Assembly: GCF_964199755.1 (NCBI RefSeq)
Contig: NC_133897.1
Span: 138,390,125-138,454,124, forward strand
Length of the DNA: 64,000 nt
Origin: Larus michahellis
Lineage: Eukaryota; Chordata; Aves; Charadriiformes; Laridae
Direction of reading: 5' to 3'
In this document: positions 12,756 through 26,986 of the stretch, piece after piece
Position numbering within the stretch: position 1 is the stretch's first letter
Layout of the letters: every line of letters starts with the position of its first letter
Notes under the pieces: generated by a model
The model's database searches: none
What the model was told of the DNA's origin: nothing
What the model saw: the letters and a program-made list of their open reading frames with translations, nothing else
Position numbers and translations under genes: made by a program

Positions 12756-13746
12756 GTAAGATGGGCTTCTCTACCTTGCTGCTTCTTCATTACTGTCAAT
12801 GCTTAGCATGCTATTCAGTAATGACCAGCAAAAAAGAAGTTTCAATGTGTCTTTGTGGCTGGTCCTTTTGCAGAAGCCAGTTTAAAATATACTTTTATTC
12901 TGAGATATTTAAAACCAGCTTATGAGGATAGTCACAGTCTTTGGCTTTGTTTTCTGAGCCATCCTTCTGGCAGAAATACAACAACATTTGTGCATAAGCA
13001 GCTCCGAAAGTCTTCCATGTACTGTCCTGCAAATAGGAGGAAAGGCAAATGATGACCCATTTATGTGTAGAAGGAGAAGCAGGTTCTTCGTGAGGGAATT
13101 GCGCCGGATTTGGAGAGATGGGTTTCCAAATGAGGCCTTAATGGTCCTAAGCAGAGAGATTCGGGGGTTGCTATAGGCAGGCACGCGAGACATTGCTTTG
13201 AAGCTGTATGAACAGAATGCTGGATGCTCAGTCTAACCTCAGCTGGTTAGAAATGCCCAAACACTACCTGGAACTGTTTCTCCGTGAGCAGAATATTTCC
13301 TTTTGTCACCAGAAAGAAAGCAGAAGCTTCTGCTAGCCCCATGCCTGTACTCCTGATACATGCAATGCACCTGGTGAAGGCTGAGCCCTTAACTAAATCA
13401 ATCACCTGGGAGAAATGCTGAAAGCATCCCCAAGTCCTATATCATGGTATCTCTTCTCTGTAAGCATCTGCTTATCTCCTGCATTCCTCTGCCTATGCTG
13501 ACAGCTTTTATTGCTGAGAATTCGGCAGACATGTTCATCTTTTCCAGTGTGCCTTATCTGCTGCCTGGACACAGGGCTAACATCCTTGTGCCGTGGAGGT
13601 TTTAGATGTTGTTTTCACTAAATAAACTTTTATGAAGCGTGAAGCTGCAGCTGACATCATAGGTTTGGATCCAGCACTGTTATCAAGATAAAGAGGTTAT
13701 TATGCACACACGGTGTGAAGCAATCTTTACAGTCAGAAGTGTCTGA
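12756..13746. other. Intergenic, no gene recognised
   Basis: No recognisable feature. Confidence 0.4.
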
Positions 13747-13965
13747 ATCATAGATGATTATGGCTGGAAAGGGCTTCCACAGATCAGCCATTCCACCTCC
13801 CACCCAAACACTGAATAAACTCTACCTACAACTTCCCTGGCAGATAGTCGTCTAGTCGCTTGTTAAAAGTCTCCCATGACGAAGCTTTCCACAGATTTCC
13901 TCAGGCAATTTATTCCAGTGCTTGACTATACTCGCTCATTTTCCTCACGTATAATTTGGACAGGA
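13747..13965 (-). mobile_element. Old CR1 3' fragment
   Basis: Starts with GAATCATAGATGATTATGG and GGAAAGGGCTTCC, a degraded CR1 tail, followed by a segment corresponding to the conserved CR1 TTTATTCCAGTGCTTGACTA stretch. Reverse orientation. Confidence 0.65.
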
Positions 13966-16900
13966 CTAATGTGTAACTTTTCTTTAGACAAGAAAGGAGC
14001 ATGATCAGAGATAAGTAATATTTCTACCTAGCTCTAGTAGAACTGCAATAAAAGAGAAACACACTTAAAAATCTTGAAAGACCTAACCCAGAGGGACTTG
14101 TGTAGATACATACGTGGATCCGAGCACGGCAGCAGCGAACTTGTCAGGGAGCTATGTAAATTAGGTGGCTGGAAGTGCTGAGGTCTGACATTTTTCTTAA
14201 GTTTCTCCCTCTCTGGACTCTAAGGTGTCTTACTCAGCGCTATGAAGTGATGCTTCCCTCCACGCAGGTTTCACATCTCTGAGCCTTCACCTGGAGCCTC
14301 TCCTTTGGTGGCAGAGGCAGAGCTCACTCCTTTTCTTCAACATAGATTGGCGGGAGGAACAAACTCTCTTAATAAATCAGTCAGTTGTGGAGCACTCTTG
14401 CGAGATGAGAAAAATTGGGTTTAATGTCCTCTTTTGTCTAACGAGTCCAGGCTCATAACTTGCACTAAGGTGCCTTGCCCACAGAAGGCTCGCAGTTTTC
14501 CCCTGTTGCAATGCCCTGCTTGATGTGAAAAAAGTTTCATTGCACTGGAAAGCAAGACTGTGATTTTTAGCCTTGCAATTAGGTGCTCACGTTGAAGCTT
14601 GGAACAGGGGGTTTGGGCCTGGCCACAAGGATTGCATCAATATTTTATGCAATATTTGTTTCATGCAAAATGCGTACACAAACTTTGGCTGAAAGAGCAG
14701 GCGTCACCCTCCAGCCCCAACTGCTTTTCTCGGGAATCCTGCTCACTTTCCATGACTCACTGAACATTTCACTTTTCCACACCGTGGAACAAGTTCAGCA
14801 GGTGAAGCGGAGCCTACCCTGCCCTCGGTTACACACCCTTTGTGAGGTGAGCAACGGCAGTTTGGATCCTCTCCCACAAAGGGAAGAACTGAACCCTGTA
14901 ACCCACTTCTTGGTGCTTGCTGTAGAGCATTCAACATTTTCCATCCAGCTGCATTTTGAAGGAAAGCAGCAGCTTCCACTGTACTTCACGTGGACCCAAA
15001 TTTGGGAGCTCAGGGTGACCTTGCTGGCCTGCAAGGCAGGCAGGGGAGTGTCTGGGGAGATTTAGACAAGGGAGGGCAGGGGCTGAGCTGTGCACTGCCG
15101 CCCCAATGGGCCCAGAAATGGAGTTGCTGCAAGAGTGAGGAGGTCATGCCAGAAACCCCCATCCCTTCATGGTGAAGTACTCACAGACAAAGATCTTGAG
15201 GGTCCCAACTGGAAATAGGTGGATTAAAATTTAGGTGGCCTTCCCAAGAACATGCAGGGAATCTAGAGATCTGAAAACTTCCCATGTCACGGTGCTGTGA
15301 GGTAGTTCCCCAATTAAACTTAGTCCTCTTACACCAGTAATGTGTTGAGGGATGTTGACTGCTTTTAAAATTGTTATCCTGCATCTTAGAGACCAGGGCA
15401 CCAATTAATTAACATAACCTTCTTGCCACTATTCATCAAATAATTTTTATCTAGTTATAGTAGTTTACTACAAACTTTTCCCCGGGGAGTTTCACACTGT
15501 GGTGTGCTGAGTAAGTTGAGGATGCACCTTTCTAATTCAGCCATTCAGGAGTATTTTAGTGCCCAACTCGCACAGAGTCTGTTATCTCTCTTGTTTTAAT
15601 TTCAGATGTGGTTAAGTTAATTCTGGAAAATTAATTAACAACCAGTAGAGAGAATCTGAGATTGAAAGCAGCTTGCATAAATGTGGACAAAAGAAAGAGA
15701 ATTCATAATTAAAAGGTGAAGAAAAAGGGAGACCAGCAAAACAAAACAGTAGACCTCAAGAAGGTAGATTTGACTAAATTCAGGTAATGCATCCCTAAAA
15801 TTTCATGGGAAGCCAAGGAGAGGGAAGGGTAAACTAAGGAGAATGGCTGTCACTCAGAAAGGAATAATATGAAGGACAGATACAGATAAATTCAGACAGG
15901 ACACAGAGGGAGCTTGTCTCTCTGTCATTTCATCACTGTCCTCAAATGCAAGAGGAAAAAGAAAAGGGAAAGGAGGTCATACGAATAGTTACAGGAAAAG
16001 AAGAACGAGTGTGAGCAATTATAGACAGAATCTAAAACACCAAGGCATAAAAGAAGATGCAACTTGTTAAAAAAAACCGGCAAATAACAAGAAATTCAGC
16101 TACAAACAGCCTTTGTAAGGGAAGAGCCAGGCAAGAGGAAGGCCTCTGCTTCACTTGCTAAACAGCTCGATGTGGAGAAGGCCAAAACATTCAGTTCTTT
16201 CTTTTGCTCAGCTTTCCATAAAAAGTTCAATGACTAGCAAATCTATAATAATTAGTACCTGCCAAAAAAGTGCAAGATTTCAGCCTGGAATAGAGGAAGG
16301 ATTGGGTAGGGAGATCTCAGAAGGTAAAATTCTTAGAGGTTTGATGTTTCAGTGTGGCTGATAAATTGCCCAGTATGATATTTAAAGACAGGCTGAAACA
16401 ACCTCAGTGGAGAACATACGGGAGAGGAACAGGCGTTCAGGAAAAACACCTGCCTTTAGGAGAGAGGGAGAGAATTGGAGAGGAAATAGGGAATAACGGG
16501 CCTTACTGACAACATTTGAAAAACTAAATGTAAGTATCTGGATGTGAAAGAAATTCTGGTACTTGCCAACATAGATGTCAAGAGCAAATGACATCAATTC
16601 AACTGCGTTTTCTTCTTCAAAAGGGTAATTGCTCTTATGGTTAGGGAAGAAGCAGTGTGCCATCTGTCATGACTTTAATAGGGGCTTTTGACGCTCCTTG
16701 TCGATGCTCTCACAAGGGTGTTAAGGAGGCGCAGATAGGATGAAAATAGTAGAAAAGTACAAAGAAAACTTAATTTTTCCATGATTTTTTGTCAAAATGG
16801 AAGGACTGGGGTTTCTGTAAGGCCCTTATTTAGGTTCAACTCTGCTAAGTTTTCTACTCAATGTAAGAGTAGATTAGTCAGGGATGCACAATTCTAGTTG

Positions 16901-18546
16901 ACCCTGACTCTTCTCTCCCTCCCGTTTTGCTGTGATTAAAGGTATTCAAAGAAAAAAATTCTGACTGCAAATGCAATAAAAACCCTATCTTTTCTGCCTT
17001 TAACAAGAGGAGAACTCTTCCCATTGGTTTGTGCAGTCAGGCACTTACACAGCTTCAACAATCAAAGCCTCCACCCCATCAAATGTTAGCGATGTTTGTG
17101 AAGATCACAATTTATCTGTATCTTTTATCTTTGTTTCTAACAGCTGTAATCATAATTAAATTCTAACATTGCTGTTGTGGTTCATGTTAAAGCTTCTTGC
17201 TTTGCAGTGGCGTAGCTGAGACACTGATCAGTCTCTGGAGCTGTTAATTAAAGGATGAACATTCATTGCAGAGAACTATAATAAAATGTGTTTGTTGTGG
17301 GAGACTGAGCGCTAAACGGAAACGCAGGCATTTATCAAGAGAAGCAGTAGCAACATGGAGAAAATCATTCCAATGAGTGAACGTGACAAAACACGATTAT
17401 TAAAAAGAAATGCCAGCGTTGCCTCCTCAGGCTCAACATGTGCACTGCTTCCCGCTGGGGCAGAGGGCTCTGCACCAGCAACGCCCTGGACTCTGCATGT
17501 CCTGATGTCAAGAGCCGTAAAAGCGGCCTGCTTGGAAGGGTGAAAATTACTGAGCAAAAGAAAATGTCCTGATGAAAAATACTGACAGAGAAAGACCTGC
17601 CAGCCTGGAACTGCGAGCCGGGGGACTAGGCCTGGGAACCACAAACACCCTTGGCATCTTTGAAGTACAGTTGTGTAGCTAGAAACCAGAGATAACCTGA
17701 GATACCATCGATAAGCCCCAAAATAAGAAACTGTAACAGCAACTTATCATCTGAAAAAGCGGAAACAGTCTGGGAAAATAAAATGGTTCTAAAAGAACAG
17801 AAAACAGCATCATCTGTTGGCTGTTATGGTAAAAAATCTAAATTGACAGCATCTATTGGCTACTTGAGGTGATGATGTCCTGCACCCTCTTATGCCTCTT
17901 TGATCTAAGAGGAACCTAATTTTTATCCAAAATTAAGCCTCTCTCTCTGAAAACTTCCCATGCTGCACGTACGTTTCCTTTCCTAAACAGGTTGAATCCC
18001 ACACAAACTTTCCACGAGCACTGGGATGCTCACTGGGGACGCCCGTCTGACTCCAGGCTTGGTGATGCAGATCATCTCCTAAGTGAGACTCTGTCTATTT
18101 CTCTTATCGGACTCCCTTTGGGCCCAGTTTTGGGGGTTTGTCCTCCCACCTCTGGGATGGTTGGGTCCCCCTCTGAGATCAGTTCATCCTCTCCTTTGCC
18201 ATGGTTTGTCCCCTTCTGAAATCTGTCTAATTCACATGATACCAGTCAGTATTATATACCCATATAGGCAATCTAGCATAAATACACCTGCTGCTATATT
18301 GCTGATAAATTGCTTCACTAATAACGTTTGTAGTAACCTGTAATAGCACATACCTCCTTGGTGGTTGCTATGCAATTGGTTGCTGCTGTTATTAACTGCT
18401 GCCATTCTAATGATTGATACTGTATTATTGATTGCTGATCATCATATGTAATAGCTTGATATATGTACATATTCACTTTATTAATCATAGGCATACTTCC
18501 TATTGGTGATTTTTGTGCTATTTGTGTAACTTCTTTACTTTGAGGG
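13966..18546. other. Intergenic, no gene recognised
   Basis: Unique-looking DNA. A 160-codon plus-strand frame at 14583-15065 has minus-strand shadows and no recognised motif, so I do not call it a gene. Confidence 0.4.
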
Positions 18547-18738
18547 TGACAGAGCACTGGAACAGGCTGCCCAGAGAGGTGGTGGAGTCTCCGTCTCTGG
18601 AGACATTCAAAACCCGCCTGGACGCGTTCCTATGCCACCTGCTCTAGGTGACCCTGCTCTGGCAGGGGGGTTGGACTAGATGATCTCCAGAGGTCCTTTT
18701 CAACCCACACAATTCTGTGACTCTGTGGTTCTGTAATC
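18547..18738 (+). mobile_element. CR1 3' end fragment
   Basis: Matches the last part of CR1 ORF2 and its 3' UTR: CACTGGAACAGGCTGCCCAG, GGGGGGTTGGACTAGATGAT and GGTCCTTTTCAACCC, then the ATTCTGTGACTCTGTGG tail. Forward orientation, roughly 190 bases. Confidence 0.92.
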
Positions 18739-21700
18739 TGTAATAAAGTAGAGAAATTCAGAGGGTAAAAGCTTCCATGTCCTTGTGTATTACGGAGTCC
18801 TACAAACCATGGTCATGATTTCTATCCACCCGTAAGCTGGGTAGCCTTTTAGGTCATGACATATTCCCAGGCATATGCTTAGCTTCCCTAAGTGTGCTCC
18901 ACGACGGCATTAGGAATACAAGTGAACCTAAAGGTAAGCAAGTGACAAAATGTTTTGCTGGATGTACATGAAGCTGTAAAAATCAATAGCATCCCACCAA
19001 CAGACGGGATCACGTAGGAGGTTCAAGGAAAGGAAAATACACCTGCATTAATCAAATGGCTTCTCATCCACTAAAGATGTTGGAAAATAGACTGCTCTCT
19101 TCATTCAGATCTGTGGTGTCGAAGAAGCAGACAGTGATCCGAACACTTGTCCCCCCAGAAGCTGGCGTAAAAGGGACTGTTCACCAGTGCCGCCTGCTCC
19201 TCTGCGACACGGTGTTGGTGGTCACTGCTAAAAGTGGAGGCTCAGTGATGTAAAGCATTTAGGTGGTGTTGAGCGGAAAATATTCGGCACCAGGTCTCCC
19301 AGCTTAGCCACGGAAAAAGCAAATTGGTTGGTACAAGTTAAATTAGTATTTACCAAGTTAAAGTTTAAAAATTTAAACTTCATCATACATGAATTTACAC
19401 AGGAATTTGAGCTTCTCCAAACCAGTTTTGTTTCAATGTGTGTGGACATTGGCTAGGTAATAAGTATGCATAATATGGAGGTACGTGGATTTTAGCGAGT
19501 AACATAATATTTTCTCATGACGCTACCAGGAGTCATTTCTGTGGCTCGTGAATCATGACTTACAGTTCCAGCATGAAATCAGTGGAGTTACACATAGAAC
19601 CACCTTGCCCTTCTAGTTTCCTCCCTATTTAGCTCAAATTACACCAACTACAATCTGGTTTAATATGACAAAGTACCTGCTGGATGTCTCTTCAGGCCCA
19701 CCTACGGACCTGCTGTGAACGTGTCTGCTTTAAAGAGCCAGAGAACTAAGAACCAAAATAAAACCAAACCAAGCACACTCTGGAAGCTTTAGTTTACCCA
19801 AACATCTTCCCTCTGGTGGAAAGCTCTTTCAAAATGTCCTCTCTATCATTAGCTTGCAAGATCTCTGCCACCATAAGACAGCCCTCCCTTGCATGTCCCT
19901 TTCAAAAATAAACGCATCCTGTCTTTAATGGTATTTCAGTCTGAGTTCATGAAGTTCGCGTTGTCCCTGAAGTTGTTGACAGAAGACATTACAACAGGCA
20001 GGGTGGGAGTGGAGTTGCAGTTACTGTACTGCATTTGGAAATGCTAGGGACTAATTTCACAGACTGGAATGGAAGAGTCACACATCCCAGACATTGCCTC
20101 CACTTGTCATCTTGCGTATCTTGGAAGATGTGAAGTGGGGAGGGCGGAAAAGCCTTCAAATGAAAAAAAAACTTTAATGATTAAGCTCAGGTAAAGATGA
20201 ATACAGCAGAAAATTTGATACGTGGTTAATATAATGAAATTTCCTCTCCAAAACAATTGTTCCATATATTGTATTTTCTTTTCCCTGCAAGTGGAAGGAA
20301 AGAAGTCTGTCACGGCTTCCCAGTTTTCAGGAACAATATAATTACTGAACTTTCCCATAGCATCTGTTTTCTAGGAGTGAAGATGACAGCGTGACACCAA
20401 GGAGGTACTGACTGAGTGAGGCTGGGCCACGTCCCGTCCAAACCTGGGGATGGGAGCCCCCCTGCTGGTACTGGACACCCAGCCGTGGTGGCCGTGGACA
20501 GAGAAGCTACTGAAGCATCTGCGGCATGGTGAAATGTAGGCGTGTAGGTCTCCACATTCATTCCCTCACAGATCTAACTCCCACCAGAGGCACCTAATCA
20601 CTCTTATTACTGCATTATTTGCCTTGAGAACTCCCCAGGTGTCCAGAGGGTGCCCAGTTCTCCCAGCACACTTGCCTGGCAACACGGGGACCAGACTCTA
20701 CAGAATATGCATTTGTGGCCACCACCTTCTTTTGAAGTTTAAAGACCAACATGTACTTTTACGGTCTTTTTTTTCCTCACTTCTTGAAGTTGTGTCACTC
20801 TGAAGGGGAAGACAGGAGGTTGTCCTAGACAAAAGAAATCAGCACTACAGTGAAGAGCGCACTTACCCGAGAGAGGGAAGGAGGCTGTGATTTCTCTCTC
20901 TGCTTCCCATTGTTTGTACATTTTGTCTGTAATTCTTTCATTTAAAATGCACAGCAGTTCTTGGACCAGGAACTGGAACCAAAGGCTCTCCATTTCACGG
21001 CCATGTGTGCAGCCCACCTAGCAAACTACTCCCCTGAAGTCTTGCTTGCTTGCTCTCTAGTCCAATGAACCTCAAATTCTTTGGTAGTCAGGAGACTCTC
21101 CAAGAACGGAGGTGTGCGTTTCCTCAAGCAGAGAAGGAACTAAATGTGGACTCCTGTGAGCTGTGAGCGTGCTCTGCCTCCTGCACTAGGTAGGTGCCTT
21201 TGTCTCTGGCCATGCGAAAATACAGTTTCTGCTCCAGTACCATAATAAGAACAGGAGGACCGCAACAAACCTCCCACCCTGTGCACTCCTAGCTATCAGC
21301 CACTTTCAGCTCAAGAACTTCCTGAGATTTATAATATATTTTCTGTGATTTATATTTAACAGCTCTCGGTGAATTTCATTTCACTGGCAACTCCAGTCTC
21401 CGCTACATCCTTTTTTGAGGTCCAGTTTTAAATTTCTGCTAGGAATAGGATCCAAGACACATTGTCATTCTTCAGCTCTGCCTACTGATTAATTTAAAAA
21501 CTTCCAGCTGAAGACTTCTCTGTTTTGAGGACTGCCTAGTTCTCTGTGTTTATCACATGGGAAAACTAAGCAATTAACTCTCTATTCTGGATTTCCAAGG
21601 AGACATAATCAGCATGATTTCAGTCAAGGTGCATTGAAGGTTGCAACGAAAACTTCAGGAAGAAGAAGAAATAAATACTAGTAAGAGAGATAGAGCCCAC

Positions 21701-24700
21701 TAGCTACTCGTTTTCCACAATATTTAAATAAAAGATAGGAGAAATTAACCAAACAGGAGTGCGCATTAGTGGAAAACATATTTTCTCTCTTAATGGATTC
21801 AGTTGACCGAATAGCAGTGTTTTTCAGTGTCAGAAACACAAATGGCTGTTGATGGGAATCATTATGCCTGGGTTTGCACTTCCTTTCAGTAAAAACTGCT
21901 ATTAAGGTCTAAGTGCCTACAGAAATAAAGCTTTTACCCACCCCCACCCCCCGCTATGACAGTTTATCATTATGAATTCCATTTCAACATAGTGAGCCAA
22001 ACAAGGTGCACCGATGAAGTGGGATACAATTTACTTTTACACAGCTAATACATTGCTAATTACACCTGAACAAATATTGAAACAGGAATTTCTAACAACA
22101 TTAACCATTAATCTATTTTAAATGTGTTTCGCTGGAGGACTGTTCAGAACTGTAATCACAATTTCAAGTATAATGAAGCAGAAATAAAGGGAGTTTTTAT
22201 TACTTTTAGCTTTCAGTAGTGAGGTGAAAACAGTAAGTATTTTTTAGCTGTTTTCCTACAAGAAGCCAATGCAAACATCCACTAACATGGAGGTTGCTGC
22301 CATTAATAATAAATAAAGTCATCCTGATGACCTCATAGACCCAAATTAACTTTTTTAATTCTGGAAAAGCTATAGAAAATTGAAAATCTCTACAAAGGCT
22401 TTCTATATGGCTCTATAGAAAATCTATATAGATGTCACCCTGCCTGTTCATCATAAGAGCTGGAAAAGAATAACCTTTGTAAAACTAGAAAAATTCCTTG
22501 GAGGTACTAACATGAGCTGGCCCCAAGCTAGGGCCTCTTGTCCCTTTTGCAGCTACTTGCCATGACTGGCCTTCTCTGACCAGCCCCTCTCCTACCTTCC
22601 CTAAGATCACACACCCCACGCATTCCCCGGGTCGACACGTCTCCTCAGCTGGGACTCCCTTCCTGCAGCTATTTGTTCTCAGCCAAGGTCCCCACTGCCA
22701 GAAACAGCATTTAGAGCTTTTCTTGGAGAGATACGGAGACGTATTTCTCCTTTTGCTACTCGCTAGTAGGAAGCAGAGTACCTTGGGGCCTGCCCAACAG
22801 CCTGTGCAGATGTGCTTGGCGGGTTGCTAACGCTGGGCATGTTCTGGACGACGTGCTCTAGCAGGGCATCTCCAGACGTATTACAGGGAGGGCAGGAAAG
22901 TCTTTTCCTGAGAACACTGCTGAGGCAATCCTTAATCATCCACGCTGACATAAATAGTGAGCTTTTGTCAGTAACGCATTGGCACTTAATCTCTAGGTGA
23001 CTACTTCCTGGGCAAGGTCACAGAGAAACTTTTTATAAGACGCAGCACACGGTCCTGTGAAATAATGAAATAAAGGGATGAGTTACCTCCCCACGCTTGA
23101 ACAAGTTCTGAAAAATATCGTCTCAATAGGCTAAACTGTGTAGGGAACAACACAGACACAGCTGGTAAAGTTCCTTTACATCATCAGAGGTTATTTGGAG
23201 GGAAAACACTGGGCTTGTGTTCCCTTTGGAAAATAAAACATTTACGTCTCAAAGATCATAAAGGGCGGCTCGTTTGTGTCTGGGTTTGTGGTCCCAGGGC
23301 TGTTGTATCTGCACGCAGATTGATGTGTGCTTGCCCAGAATATTATCTGTTAGGTTAAAAAAAAGGCTTCTAAAAGCCATGTCCTAATTTATTACAGCAA
23401 AAATGTAGGGGAAATGACTACAGCCTTAAATGAAGTATAATCTGATCATTTTCATGGCTTTTATATTATTTTAGAGTTCAGATTCATGCTCTTGTGATAG
23501 ATACCACACTCTTCAATATACTTGCATTGAAAAGGAGGGAATGTTAATGCTGCTGACCCAAGTCCTGTTTCAAATTTCTTGTGAAGTCACAGAAACGCAG
23601 AGCCCGAGTCCTCAGAAAGTTGTGGTATAATTCTTTCGGATAATTCTCAGATACGCTCTTAGTTGTATCCAACAATAATTACAGAGAGCAGAAGGAGGAT
23701 GGGAGGGAGGAGTGGAAAAGGGAACCTTGTCTATAAAAAAAAAAAGAACCTGGACCTTCTGGTGTTTTCTTGGCTCCGGCTGCCATCTAGTGTTCCGTCG
23801 GGCTCGGTGAGGCGCACGGCTTATTTTGAGCCTGCGCGAATCTTTCCCGAGACTGAAACTCCACCTGTGTAGACAGGCAGGATAAACAGTACAGAAACAC
23901 CTCTCCAAGGGACAGCAGAGGAGGAAGATTTAACGCCGCCGGACGAGGAAGAGCTCCTATGAAATTAGTTCTCAAGTCTTTGGAGGTAGCATCACTTCTT
24001 CTGAAGTAACTGCTTTACGTGGTTTTAAGTGCGGTCTCTAAGTGAGCCAAGGACAGAAGTAACAAAACATAAACCTTGATCTTCCACTGCATAAAAAGGG
24101 GGTGGGCTTCTGTTCGTCACTGCTGCTGCGGTACAGTAGTTGCTGTTGTATTTTTCGCTTCTTTTCCTTTCACTTCAAAGGGCGTATAGAAGGCCTGATT
24201 CCTAACTAAAGCAACACTGGGGCAGGGAGAATCGTCTCGGTGTAAAAATCATCAGCACAACTGTGCAAACCAAGAGCAAGTGTGACACACAATGTGTAAA
24301 CTCAAGCTGATGCAGCAGTCATCAACATAGGCTACAAGCTTTTGGAACAGGATGTACATACACCATTATTTTTGGCATCTTACTAGCTCGAATTGTGCTA
24401 GGAAATTTCTTCTCTGCTGTGGGAGATCTAATCCAGCCTCCTCAAACAGGCAAGAGCGTGTTGCACATGGCTTTGAAGTGTGGCAGGTTTTGTTTGCCCT
24501 GCTGTTGCAGCAGGCAGCCAGCGGAGAGCGGGCACGTTGCAGAAGCTCTTGCTGATCTTTGAGAAGCTGTGGATCTTTGTGTGAAGTCGTACAAACTGAA
24601 AAGTGATGTGACAGACCACATTCACTGCCACTTTTGATGCAGGACAAGCAGTAATCCAGAGATCGAATGGATTATGTTGTCCAGGAGATCTGGCTGACTC

Positions 24701-26765
24701 TGGCTGAGACTCTTGTGGTGTCACATCACTGACAACGTCCTTCTGATGCCTGGAGTTTGTGCAAACAAAGGAAGCCATGCCAACTACTGCAGATGCAAAA
24801 CCAATGTGCTGTTGGAAAGTTGCCTGTCGGCACTTTAGCAACAGGATCAGGCTTGAGAAGCAATTACTTCACTCACAGGTAATGAATAGAGCGGAATTAG
24901 CAGCTGGCTTTGAGAGGGTGGGAAGCAGCTCAGGAAAAGACAGAGATGTGCCTTATTCATACGGAGGTGACAGATTCTCATCTCATATCTAATCAGAATG
25001 TCTAGTTCACACCTAGGCACGAGGCTATGCAGAATTAAAACCATAGCTTTGGGTCACAGCTATTAAGAGGAATAGTCCCTATTTCTTTGGGGTGGGGGGG
25101 GATTTTCTGCAGGGCTGCTCACCAGGGCTGGACAAGAGCCTGAAGCCTTTTATGACTTTGTCTTTGGCAAAATTTCATGCTGGGAAAAGCTCTAAAGGAT
25201 TGAATCTACTGCAACACCCTCCTTTGAAGGAGCAAAGCTGTGCAGGTTTTCATAGAAAATAATCACAAACTATCAGCAAGTCAATAAATGGAGAGGATTA
25301 GTGAACAGGGATGATAGCCAGCATGGTAGGCTAAGGCTACCTCCCCCTTTTTATACATATCAGTGCTAAAATCAGTATTACTTATTTTGTAGTACTGATT
25401 ATTTTAGTCTTGGGCTAAAAATTGGTACCTCTACTGTGAAGACCTTTGCTAAGAACAGCAGTCGGCTCTGTAGCAACATAGCGATGATGTTGATCGTTCA
25501 GTCAAACTCTTAAAGTAAAGGTGAAGGGAGTGGTTAAATTTGGCCCTGTGGTCCTTTAATTTCCAGTAGCATTTCTTGTAATTTTTCACTTCCTCCAGTT
25601 GCTGAGTCCGTCCGCCTGCTGTCCTCCTTCTAGCACTTGCAAGTTTTGAGTGTCCTTTACTCAAGAGTTGAGATTCAAACCACAGTAGAATTTGCCAGCT
25701 GAAGTCACGAGTTCACTGAAAAGCTACGTAAGAAAGTTTCCTGTATACTGGACTGTTGATGTCTTCTTGAGGGATATTCGTGATCTTAATTTGAGTCTTA
25801 TGATCTTAATTAAAGTCTATCTGTGCAATCTGTGGTAACAGGAACGGATTGAGCAATCCTTTCTGATTGTCTCATTGCCGAGCAAAAGCTATCTTGTAAA
25901 TATATAACTTTATTTTAAATTACAACAAAATCTAAGATTATTATCTATCTGTCACTCCATCTTTCAAAGCAACAAACCCAGGTATTTTACTGTTTTGAAC
26001 ACTGAGAGGCTACCCCTCATATATAATCTCTCAAAAGCATTTTGATTACACAGCAATCAACTTCTCTGTTTCACTACAAAAAACACTACAAAAATTTGGC
26101 AAAATTGCAAGCTAGCATAGAACCAAAAAGAAAATGCCTTTATACTTAACAATTACATTTTGTTGTCCTTTCACATACCAAAAAAAGTGGACACATACTA
26201 GATGAAGTGTTATCTGAGAAGGTAATATTTAGCAAAGTAGCAAACAATGGGGATTTCTGATCCCCCTGAAAGGGAGACTGAAATTAAGAAATCAGACAAT
26301 TGATAAAAGCTGACATTTATAGAGTAAAAAAAATTAGGCTGGTCTCCAACACAAATAGAGTGAGAGGGCCAAGATGGGAAATTCATATAAATTTTTCATG
26401 GAAGGGCATTATTAGGAAAGCTAACAGTGAGAAAGCCACATGCTTCAACCCACTGATGGGCCTCCAAAACAAATCACAGGCAAGATAATCCATAGTTTGA
26501 GCTCTGAGGTTGGAGATGATTAATGCACCATGATCTCATTGGAAGGTGTTGGAATATTCACTCTAAAAGCCTACTGCAGGTGTATACATAATCTCACCTA
26601 AGGGCACAACCGTTTCTGATCTACATACATCAGAGGCCAAGAAGAGAAAGTGTTCAACTTGGAGAAAGTCTGAAGCCCACAAATCCAGCTTGTTGGGACC
26701 CAGCATTGTACTCGGATGAACACTGAGAAAGGAAGCACATCTGAAGCCACTGCTGCTAAAGCACA
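18739..26765. other. Intergenic, no gene recognised
   Basis: Eight kilobases between the CR1 copy at 18.5 kb and the possible end of the IMPA1 transcript. Apart from a CTCF-like motif at 23781-23793, nothing could be supported. A 137-codon minus-strand frame at 24428-24841 is unassigned. Confidence 0.4.
23781..23793 (-). promoter_or_regulatory. CTCF-like motif
   Basis: TGCCATCTAGTGT fits the reverse complement of the CTCF core (TGCCCTCTAGTGG type) at most positions. It lies in a locally GC-richer stretch (23760-23960) inside AT-rich intergenic DNA between the FABP side and IMPA1. This is a motif match only; binding is not shown by the sequence. Confidence 0.35.
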
Positions 26766-26876
26766 TTTATTTCGAATGTGTTCTCCCATCTCAAGTATTT
26801 TTTATACACGTCTCCATTTCACAATAAATCAGTTTTAAGAAGTTATGCAGAATTTGTTATACAAAAGCCACAGAAA

Positions 26877-26986
26877 TCATCATAGAATGGCTTGGGTTGG
26901 AAGGGACCTTACAGATCATCTAGTTCCAACCGCCCTGCCATGGGCAGGGACACCTCCTGCTAGACCAGGCTACTTGAAGCCCCAAA
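26877..26986 (-). mobile_element. CR1 3' tail fragment
   Basis: ATCATAGAATGGCTTGGGTT followed by GGAAGGGACCTTACAGATCA and CCGCCCTGCCATGGGCAGGG, the familiar CR1 3' UTR in reverse. It lies in the possible distal 3' UTR of IMPA1. Confidence 0.9.

Noticed and set aside
14583-15065. 160-codon plus-strand frame as a gene
   Set aside because: No family resemblance and similar-size frames on the other strand.
18318-18557. 79-codon minus-strand frame rich in Gln and Ile next to a CR1 end
   Set aside because: It has a faint look of a retroelement protein but I could not tie it to a family.
24428-24841. 137-codon minus-strand frame as a gene
   Set aside because: No recognisable domain, no splice or promoter context, overlapped by other frames.
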